Positions 37,070 through 45,000 of a stretch of DNA of 64,000 bases are shown piece after piece; position 1 is the first letter of the stretch; every line of letters starts with the position of its first letter. Location of the stretch: positions 1 through 64,000 of the forward strand of contig NZ_BMOS01000019.1 in NCBI RefSeq assembly GCF_014647195.1. Reading direction: 5' to 3'. The notes beneath the pieces were generated by a model. That model had not been told where the DNA came from, searched no databases, and saw only the letters and a list, made by a program, of their open reading frames with translations. A program made the position numbers and the translations under genes. The stretch comes from Oceanobacillus indicireducens. GTDB taxonomy: Bacteria; Bacillota; Bacilli; Bacillales; Amphibacillaceae.

Positions 37070-37176
37070 CCTTTATCAAGAGTCGGGGTAGGAATCTGGT
37101 CCGTTGATCCCGCGGCAACCATTACGTTACGTAATAAGGTGCTAATTCCAGCAAGCAGATGCTTGAAAGATGAGGG
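37070..37176 (+). promoter_or_regulatory. SAM-I riboswitch (second S-box)
   Basis: Core elements in order: P1 5' strand CCTTTATC (37070-37077), AAGAGTCGGGGTAGGAATCTGG, GATCCCGCGGCAACC, AAGGTGCTAATTCCAGCAAGCAGATGCTTGAAAGATGAGG (broken here by length: the GGTGCTAATTCCAGCA block and the GAAAGATGAGG P1 3' strand). The GATGAGG end can pair with CCTCATC (37201-37207) in the following terminator loop, giving the anti-terminator. It controls the monooxygenase gene at 37309. Confidence 0.94.
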
Positions 37177-37192
37177 GGTGAAGCTATCGAAC

Positions 37193-37225
37193 AAACTCTT
37201 CCTCATCCTGGAAGAGTTTTTTTAT
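37193..37225 (+). terminator. Intrinsic terminator of the second S-box leader
   Basis: AAACTCTTCC (37193-37202) pairs with GGAAGAGTTT (37210-37219) and is followed by TTTTATT. Its loop CCTCATC is complementary to the riboswitch P1 3' strand. Confidence 0.92.
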
Positions 37226-37308
37226 TATCCCAAATCCTATTAAAAATATAGGAAAAGTATATTATGTGTTACCGAAACAAAAACAAAACAAAAAAGGAGT
37301 GGCTAAAA

Positions 37309-38685
37309 ATGAGTAACAAGAAACAAATTCATTTAAACGGTTTTGTACAAAATTCACCATCCCCACATTCTACTGGACTATGGAAACATGAGAAAGATGA
37401 AGGACTTAAGCATAATAGTCTCGAATACTGGACGGAAACAGCGAAAGTATTGGAACAAGGTAAATTTGATGCTGTATTTATCGCCGATGTGTTAGGAACC
37501 TATTCGGTCTATGGAAACAGTCACGATGCAGCAATCCGCCATGCCGTCCAATTGCCTGCCCATGATCCATTATTAATTATTTCTGCCATGGCACAGGTTA
37601 CCCGGCATATTGGCTTTGCACCAACCGTTTCAGCTACATATGCCCAACCCTATGCATTGGCACGTCAGTTGTCGACATTAGATCATTTGACGGAAGGCCG
37701 TCTTGCGTGGAATGTCGTTACTTCCTATTTGGAAAGTGAAGCGATCAACCTTGGCTTATCTGGTCGTCTGCCAAAGAGTCAGCGTTATGACCGGGCAGAT
37801 GAATTCTTAGAAGTCGTTTATAAGCTTTGGGAACATAGCTGGGAAGATGATGCAGTTGTGCACGATAGAGCGGGAGACCTATTTGCGGATCCCGAAAAGG
37901 TTCATGCCATCAATCATCACGGGGAGTTTTTCAACGTACCAGGAATTCATTTAACGGAACCGTCCCCACAGCGGACACCTGTCTTATTCCAAGCTGGTGC
38001 TTCTCCAAGAGGGCGGGATTTTGCAGCGAAACATGCGGAGGGCGTATTCACGAAAGGGCATTCCTTGGAAGCCCAGAAGAATTACTCTCAAGACTTACGT
38101 AAGCGGGTCGTCGAACAAGGAAGGAATGCTGATAGTGTCCGCATCTTCCCAATGGTCCTCCCGATTGTCGGTTCCACGGAAGAAGAAGCATATGCGAAAT
38201 ACGAGGATTTGAAGAACCATGTCAGTTATGAAGGAACTGCTGCACTGCTTTCCGGACATACAGGAATTGATTTCTCGAAATATAATCCGGATTAATACAT
38301 TGAAGATATTGAAACAGAGGCCGTTCAAGGAAATCTTGATATGTATACGAAGGACCCGATAAAGAAGTGGACATTGCGGGAATCCATCCAAAATCATGGC
38401 CTCGGTAATGGAACAGCGAAATTCATTGGAACACCAGAACAAATTGCAGATAAAATCGAGGAATGGGCAACAGAAGGAGACGTCGATGGATTCAATATCG
38501 CACAAAGCTATTCCTTGGAAACCTTTCGTGAGTTTGTCGATCATGTCGTACCGGAATTACAGAATCGTGGTATCTACCGGAAGGAATACACAGGAAAAAC
38601 ATTACGGGAAAGTCTGTTTGATACCGATTCCGCTCGTTTGCCCGCGAACCATCCGGCAAAAAGAGTATATACCCTAATAAAGTGA
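37309..38685 (+). pseudogene. NtaA/SnaA/DszA-family flavin monooxygenase, split by one in-frame TAA
   Basis: The first part (37309-38295) encodes 328 residues of an FMN-dependent bacterial luciferase-like monooxygenase of the NtaA/SnaA/DszA group: KQIHLNGFVQNSPSPHSTGLWKH would be the start, then TYSVYGNSHDAAIRHAVQLP, GRLAWNVVTSYLES and PVLFQAGASPRGRDFAAKHAEGVF. A TAA at 38293-38295 stops it after YNPD, yet the same frame continues without a gap (YIEDIETEAVQGN) into the normal C-terminal third (38296-38685). A single-base change explains the break. The gene follows the second S-box, so it belongs to sulfur metabolism; related enzymes oxidise organosulfur compounds such as S-methylcysteine derivatives. 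True start ATG 37309 has AAAGGAGTGG. Confidence 0.87.
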
Positions 38686-38690
38686 AACTT

Positions 38691-38810
38691 CATTCAGTAG
38701 GGGTTTCCTTATCGCCCCACTGAATGTTAGTTGAACAGAATCAGGTATTTACGGACTGTCTATCCCTCACCTTCACATGTTGGGCTTCCCCCATGTTTAG
38801 AGGAAGTGAT
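38691..38810. repeat. CATTCAGT hairpin element, copy 2
   Basis: CATTCAGTAGGGG (38691-38703) pairs with CCCCACTGAATG (38715-38726) with one bulged base. GTTAGTTGAACAGAATC follows, then a second hairpin ACATGTTGGGC / CCCCCATGTTT. Reverse complement of this segment matches 28930-29059 in layout and in the CTAACATTCAGT block. Confidence 0.78.
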
Positions 38811-38845
38811 ATAACAGACCGTTAATACGTGAAAAAAATGAGAAC

Positions 38846-38888
38846 ATACCCTATAAAGTTGATTTACTAACTTTATAGGGTATTTTTG
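38846..38888 (+). terminator. Intrinsic terminator before the second subtilase gene
   Basis: ATACCCTATAAAGT / ACTTTATAGGGTAT, a perfect 14-bp stem with a 10-nt loop, followed by TTTTTG. It probably ends transcription from the S-box monooxygenase unit. Confidence 0.92.
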
Positions 38889-38980
38889 ATTAATATCTAA
38901 TTTTCATAGAACTGGCAACTATGAAGTGTTAAAATGGTATCTATCATAGTTACATAGTTTATAAGTAAGGAGAATGAAGG

Positions 38981-41350
38981 ATGCAGAATAAATCGATAAA
39001 ATTGTTGTCTGTATTAGCGGTTGTTCTCGTCTTTTTGCAAAGCATTTTGCCAGGAGCAGCCTTTGCGGCGGATAAGACAGAACCTGCGGAGAGTGAGGGA
39101 AAGCTCTCAGCCGAACTTCTCAGTGAATTTAATGAGGATGAGCTCACCTCCTTTATCATCACATTTACGGAGAAACCAGATGTGGAGAAGGTTGCCATGG
39201 AAGCTGCTCAACAAGCAGATGCGACACTTTCCGAGGGCAATGTAAAAGAGTTACAGCGGGAAGCAGTTGTAACTGAATTGCAAAGAGCGGCTGAAACATC
39301 ACAAGCGGAAGTGATGCAGCTGCTAGAAGCAGAAGCGGAACAAGGAAATGCAGAAGAAATCAAACCATATTATGTTGCGAACACGGTAGCTGTAACGGCA
39401 ACAAAAGAAGTTGCGGAGAAAATCAATAATCTAGACGAAGTAGAAAAAATCGTACCAAATAAAGAAAAATACTTACATAACAAAACGAACGCAGAAAGAG
39501 CGGCACTCCCAACAAGTCCGGTATGGAATGTTGAACGTGTGAATGCACCAGATGTTTGGGAAAAAGGATATGATGGTACAGGAATAGTAGTGGCGACAAT
39601 TGATTCTGGGGCGGATTGGACACATCCGGCAATCAAGCAGAACTATCGTGGCTATAATGCAGCGACTGGTGAAGTGAATCATACTTACAACTGGTATGAC
39701 ATTACTGGCGATTCCAGTGAACCGGTCGATGTCGTTGACCATGGAACACATGTAACAGGAACAATCGTCGGCACAAATGGCGAGCAAGGTATTGGTGTTG
39801 CACCAGGTGCAGAATGGATTGCGGTCCGTGCTTTTGACAGTAATGGACGCGCATCTGACAGCGATTTACTGGAAGCAGCCGAATGGGTATTGAATCCGAC
39901 CGATGCAAATGGAGTAGAACGACCTGATCTTGCCCCAGATATCGTAAATAACTCTTGGGGCGGCGGTGGCGGTTATGAAGAATTTTACCGTGATATCGTC
40001 AAGGCTTGGGTAGCGGCAGGTATCGTTCCTATTTTCTCAACTGGAAATGATTATAATCAGACACCAGGATCTGTCGAAGCGCCAGCCAACTACCCGGAAT
40101 CAATCGCTGTCGGTGCGGTTGATCAAAATAATGAATTAGCACCATTTTCACTACTAGGCCCTTCTCCCTATGGTGAAATCAAGCCAGATGTTGTCGCACC
40201 GGGAGTAAATATTTATTCTTCGATACCAAATGGAAGATATGGAACGAAACTAGGCACATCGATGGCAAGCCCAGCAGTATCTGGAGTCGTAGCACTCATG
40301 AAGCAGGCACTTGCGAATTTATCTGTTCAAGATATCCAAGGCATTATCCGTTCATCTGCAACACCACTGACAGATGATGAATATACGAGTCATCCGAATA
40401 ATGGGTACGGATATGGATTACTCGACGCAACAGCTGCGATGGAGCAAACGTTAGTAGAGAAAGAAAAATCCGTACAACGAATCAGTGGCTACTTACGTTA
40501 TGACACCGCAATTGAGATTAGTAAAGAAGGGTGGGATCGTGCAGATACGGTCATTCTAGTAAGAGGAGATGACTTTGCTGACGCACTCACATCCGTCCCG
40601 CTTGCCTTTAAAGAAGATGCGCCGATTCTTTTAACTGGCTCTAGCAAACTATATGATAAGACATTGCGTGAGATCAAACGATTAAAGGCAAGGAATGTCG
40701 TGATTATTGGTGGAACTGGTGCAATCAGCAATAGTATTCAATCAACATTACAAAATGAAGGCTTAAATGTAAGAAGAATTAGCGGATCGAGTCGGACAGA
40801 TACAGCGCTTCTCATTGCGAAAGAAGTTAACCCGAGCGGATCAGATCAAGCTTTTGTCGTAAACGGGTATGATTTTCCAGATGCGTTATCGGTGGCACCA
40901 TACGCAGCGAAGAATGGCATCCCGATACTCGTCACACAGAAAGATAGAATCCCAGCCGCAACCACGAAGGCATTGAGCGATTTGAATGTCGGGAAAACGA
41001 TTGTTGTCGGTGGTGCAAGTGTTGTAACAAATGCGGTTAAGAACAAACTGCCACAAGCAAATCGAATCAGCGGAAATGATCGCTATAGTACAAACACATT
41101 GCTCGCTCAGCATTTCAATCCGGATGTTGAAAAGATGTACATTGCAACCGGAAGAAACTTTGCCGATTCGTTGGCAGGAGCGATGCTTGCAGCGAAGAAC
41201 AATACTGGAATTCTTTTAGTACACGACCGGGTCCCAGCAAGCGTCACGAAATTTATTACAGAAAAAGATGTTAAGAACCTAACCATTTTCGGTGGTAAAG
41301 GTGCCGTAAGTGAAGAGATAAGAGAAGAATTGCTTGATCTATTGAACTAA
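38981..41350 (+). CDS. Secreted subtilisin-family (S8) serine protease with three CWB2 repeats (paralogue)
   Basis: A 789-residue exported protease with a signal peptide ending at about residue 29 (PGAAFA). An I9-type propeptide occupies about 40-165. The S8 triad is Asp208 (ATIDSGADW), His254 (DHGTHVTG) and Ser427 (GTSMASPA), with NNSWGGGGG as oxyanion strand. Three CWB2 repeats run from about residue 495 (RISGYLRYDTAIEISKEGW) to the end, without the Pro-Asp linker of the 31413 paralogue. The Ser falls at residue 427 in both, indicating duplication from a common ancestor. AAGGAGAATGAAGG precedes ATG 38981. Expected to be wall-bound and to process surface proteins. Confidence 0.93.
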   Translation: MQNKSIKLLSVLAVVLVFLQSILPGAAFAADKTEPAESEGKLSAELLSEFNEDELTSFIITFTEKPDVEKVAMEAAQQADATLSEGNVKELQREAVVTELQRAAETSQAEVMQLLEAEAEQGNAEEIKPYYVANTVAVTATKEVAEKINNLDEVEKIVPNKEKYLHNKTNAERAALPTSPVWNVERVNAPDVWEKGYDGTGIVVATIDSGADWTHPAIKQNYRGYNAATGEVNHTYNWYDITGDSSEPVDVVDHGTHVTGTIVGTNGEQGIGVAPGAEWIAVRAFDSNGRASDSDLLEAAEWVLNPTDANGVERPDLAPDIVNNSWGGGGGYEEFYRDIVKAWVAAGIVPIFSTGNDYNQTPGSVEAPANYPESIAVGAVDQNNELAPFSLLGPSPYGEIKPDVVAPGVNIYSSIPNGRYGTKLGTSMASPAVSGVVALMKQALANLSVQDIQGIIRSSATPLTDDEYTSHPNNGYGYGLLDATAAMEQTLVEKEKSVQRISGYLRYDTAIEISKEGWDRADTVILVRGDDFADALTSVPLAFKEDAPILLTGSSKLYDKTLREIKRLKARNVVIIGGTGAISNSIQSTLQNEGLNVRRISGSSRTDTALLIAKEVNPSGSDQAFVVNGYDFPDALSVAPYAAKNGIPILVTQKDRIPAATTKALSDLNVGKTIVVGGASVVTNAVKNKLPQANRISGNDRYSTNTLLAQHFNPDVEKMYIATGRNFADSLAGAMLAAKNNTGILLVHDRVPASVTKFITEKDVKNLTIFGGKGAVSEEIREELLDLLN

Positions 41351-41356
41351 AAAATA

Positions 41357-41420
41357 AACCGGGGCATGACCGACTTGACTGCAGATTGTCTGCAAGGAAG
41401 AAAGTTATGTCCCGGTTTTC
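41357..41420 (+). terminator. Intrinsic terminator after the second subtilase gene
   Basis: AACCGGGGCATGAC pairs (with G-U pairs) with GTTATGTCCCGGTT; an inner hairpin GCAGA/TCTGC lies in the loop. The following T-run is short (TTTTC). Confidence 0.78.
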
Positions 41421-41447
41421 AGATTAAACTATTTTGAGGTGATTATG

Positions 41448-41966
41448 ATGAAGAAAATAGCCGGAATTCTTATCTTAATCGCAGCTCTGATTTTTACAGC
41501 TTGCCAGTCAACAGACGATGAAGCGGAGGAAGAGCTGCCTGCAGACAATGAGCAAGAGGAGCAGGAAGAAAATGAAACAGAAGAAGAAATCGAGGGAGAT
41601 GAAAAAGTGAATACTGAATTAACCTTTGCACTAAACGCAGAAGACGACAAGATGTTTTACACGGTAGAAAACGAAGGAGACGGTGTAGCAACATTAAAAT
41701 TCGCAACGAGTCAAAAGTATGAATATGAAATTAGTGATGAAACTGGCGTGATTTCGAAGTATTCGGAAGGGAGAGCTTTCCTGCAAGCAGTAGAAGAGAT
41801 TGATTTAGCAGCCGGTGACGAACAATCTTTTGAAGTCGAATTACCAAAACTTGAACCTGGTGAATATACGGTCAAAATCTATCTCACGGCAAGTGATCTT
41901 GCTGAAACATCCGAGATTAGCGAGAAATTTGAAGTAACTTCAGATAATTCCCTTAATATCAATTGA
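41448..41966 (+). CDS. BsuPI-type putative proteinase inhibitor lipoprotein
   Basis: A 172-residue lipoprotein. The signal peptide ends in the lipobox LIFTAC (Cys near residue 17). A very acidic Glu-rich linker (about 20-50) follows, then a BsuPI/IPI domain (about 52-160): FYTVENEGDGVATLKFATSQKYEYEI (key residues Y, N, F, Q, Y), the GRAFLQAVEEIDLAAGD turn and LEPGEYTVKIYL. BsuPI is the Bacillus intracellular proteinase inhibitor of serine proteases; here the fold is exported and lipid-anchored. The gene lies between two wall-bound subtilase genes (38981 and 42093). GAGGTGA gives ATG 41448; GTG 41439 is in frame but overlaps the ribosome site. Inhibitory activity is inferred from family and context. 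Confidence 0.83.
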   Translation: MKKIAGILILIAALIFTACQSTDDEAEEELPADNEQEEQEENETEEEIEGDEKVNTELTFALNAEDDKMFYTVENEGDGVATLKFATSQKYEYEISDETGVISKYSEGRAFLQAVEEIDLAAGDEQSFEVELPKLEPGEYTVKIYLTASDLAETSEISEKFEVTSDNSLNIN

Positions 41967-41971
41967 CTAAT

Positions 41972-42067
41972 AATTTCAGAACAAATATAATAATATGTAA
42001 ATCTTTGTAATCAGATTTTAATCTGATTGTTGAAAGGGGGACAGGGGGCTATATTTGTTCTGAAATT
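41972..42067. repeat. 18-bp perfect inverted repeat enclosing a second palindrome, upstream of the 1539-residue protease
   Basis: AATTTCAGAACAAATATA (41972-41989) is exactly inverted at 42050-42067. Between the arms is a 9-bp palindrome AATCAGATT / AATCTGATT (about 42009-42028) and a G-rich tract (AAAGGGGGACAGGGGG). The right arm ends 25 bp before the TTG start of the protease gene, just upstream of its ribosome site. It could be an operator, an attenuator or a short insertion element. Confidence 0.85.
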
Positions 42068-42092
42068 GATATCGAAAAGGGGAGGTTTTTAG

Positions 42093-45000
42093 TTGAGGAA
42101 GTTGAAGAAAAGTCTTATATTATTTGCCGCATTTCTATTAGTCTTTTCGAACATCACATTTGTAGCGGCTACACCTTCTAGCATCACTACGAAAGAGATC
42201 ACAAAAGAACTCGAACGGGCAGACAAAATCAGCAAGGACGAGCTTCAAGAACAGTTCAGTCCAGATGATGAAGTACGCGTTATTGTCGAAGTTGATGGGG
42301 ACCCTGCAATTCTCGCAGCAACTGCTAAGGGAAAGAAGTTCAGTGATCTGTCAGAATCAGAGAAGGTAGATTTACAATCTAAAAACATAGCAAAACAAGA
42401 CAAAGTGAAACAGACATTGAACAAAGAGAAAGTCGGAGTAGATTACAAACAATCCTTTGCGACCGTATTCAACGGGTTTAGTGGGATTGTGACATTTAAA
42501 GATATCGAAAAAATCGAAAAGGTATCCGGTGTTAAAAAAGTAACAATCAGTACAGAATATAAACGCCCTGAAGCGGAACCGGAGATGAAGTATAGTAAAG
42601 AGATCGTCGAAGCACAGAAGACATGGGATGAGTATGGTTATGACGGGGAAGGGATGATTGTTGGAGTAATCGACTCCGGAGCAGACCCGAATCACCGTGA
42701 CTTTATTCTTTCAGACGATACGGAAGCAGCACTATCCGAATCCCAGGTGAAAGAGTATATTTCAAAACATGACTTACCTGGTAGATATTTCAATGAGAAG
42801 GTCCCATACGGCTATAACTATATGGATGAAAATGATGTCATCCAGGACAAGGGTGCCGGTGCTTCCATGCATGGAATGCACGTATCCGGTACGGTTTTAG
42901 CGAATGGGGACGAAGATAATGGTGGATTGAAAGGGGTTGCACCAGAAGCCCAGCTTTTAACGATGAAAGTATTCGGAAATGATCCGAATATGGGCTCTAC
43001 TTGGGGTGACATTTACATTAAAGCGATTGATGATGCACTCGTTCTTGGCGCAGATGTCATCAACATGAGCCTTGGCTCTGTCGCTTCTTTTGTTGACCCG
43101 GAAAACCCAGAACAAGATGCTATTAGAAATGCAGTCGAAAATGGAATTCTTTTCTCTATCTCTGCAGGTAACTCTGCACACCTTGGTAATGGGTTCTTCA
43201 ATCCATATGTATCGAACCCGGATATTGGAGTAGTTGGTGCACCTGGTTTAACGTATGAATCCTTACAAGTAGCGGCTTTAGAAAACAGCCATATGGATAT
43301 GGATGCACTAAACTTTAATTATGGTGATAAAGAAGGACTCGCGCCATACTTATCTGCAAGCTCAGTCCATCCGAATGATCTCGAGGGTACATTTGAAATC
43401 GAGTATGTAGGGATTGGTGACGAAGAAGGCTTTGCAGGAAAAGATTTGACAGGTAAATTTGCCTTTGCAGTCCGTGGGAATGCCTTTGCTGAAACCGCCT
43501 TCAATGCCCAGGACGCAGGTGCAGAAGGTGTCATCGTCTATAACCACTCAGACGGCTGGGTGAGCATGCAGTCTGACCCGAAAATTACGATTCCGCAACT
43601 ATTTATGGCGAAAACAGATGGGGAAGAGTTAAAAGCGGCACTCGATGCCGGGGAAAACGTTACGATTTCCTTTAATGAAGAAACAAAGACAGTAGTGAAT
43701 GAACTTGCGGATTCCATGTCAGATTTTACATCTTGGGGGCTGACACCGAACTTGGACTTTAAGCCGGAAATAACAGCACCAGGCGGCAATATCTTATCGA
43801 CACTTGAAAACGATGAGTATGGCACGATGAGCGGTACGTCGATGGCAGCACCACACGTAGCTGGTGGTTCCGCGCTGATCTTAGAGCGTGTGGACGAGCT
43901 GTTTGATTTAGAAGGTGCAGAACGCGTACAAATGGCGAAGAATATTTTAATGAATACTGCGAAACCAGTAAGTGACAAAGGTGAATTCAATGAGGACTTC
44001 GGAGACGGTGAAATACCGTATTCACCTAGAAGACAAGGTGCTGGAATCATGCAGCTGCACGCAGCGGCGAGTACACCTGTTGTTGTAACTGAAAAGAATA
44101 CTGGGGAAGCTAAAGTTGCACTGAAAGAAGTCGATAATGAGTTCAGCTTTACACTAGTAGCAAGAAACACGAGCAATCAGGCTGTTTCTTATGACGTGAG
44201 TGCGAACTTGCAAACAGACCTCCAGATCTTCGGTTTACTTGGAAATGCCCATTATACAGGTGCGCTTGATGAACTTGAGGCAGTTGAAATTGTAGATGCC
44301 GATGTTACCATCAATAAGGGAAATACGTCCGTGAGTATTCCCGCAAACGGCATGATTCAAGTTAATGTCGATGTGGATCTAAGTAACGCAAAAGCATTAA
44401 CAGTTACAGATGATGGTGACGTAGACTACGTGGCCCCTAACGAAATTTTCCCTAACGGATATTTCGTTGAAGGTTTTGTCACATTTGCAAACGAAGCATA
44501 TCCAGAGCTATCCGTTCCATTCGTTGGATTTAATGGAGATTGGAATGCAGCTCCGATTTTAGATGAGTTTGTATATGACGGAAAGGATTCCTTCTATGAG
44601 CAAGCTGGATTCGTCTATGATGATAACAATGGTTCTTACAATTATCTAGGAATCGATCCAACGACTGATGAAGGCTCCGTGGAAAATCTAGCAATCTCAC
44701 CAAATGGTGATAACTCACATGATGAAATTATTCCAGTTCTATCTTTCTTACGTAATGCAAAATCTATTGAATATCGTGTCCTTGATAGTGATGGTAATAA
44801 GCTGCGGACAATACTCACAGATAAAAATATCACCAAGAATTACTATGATGGCGGAAGAGGACCAGCCTTCTACCTGAACCCGCAAGCAGCATGGGATGGA
44901 ACAGTGAAAAACAAGGTAGTTGCGGATGGGGAATATATAATCGAAATCGCTGCGACGATTGATTATGAAGGTAAAGATGCACAAGTAGTACAAGTACCTG

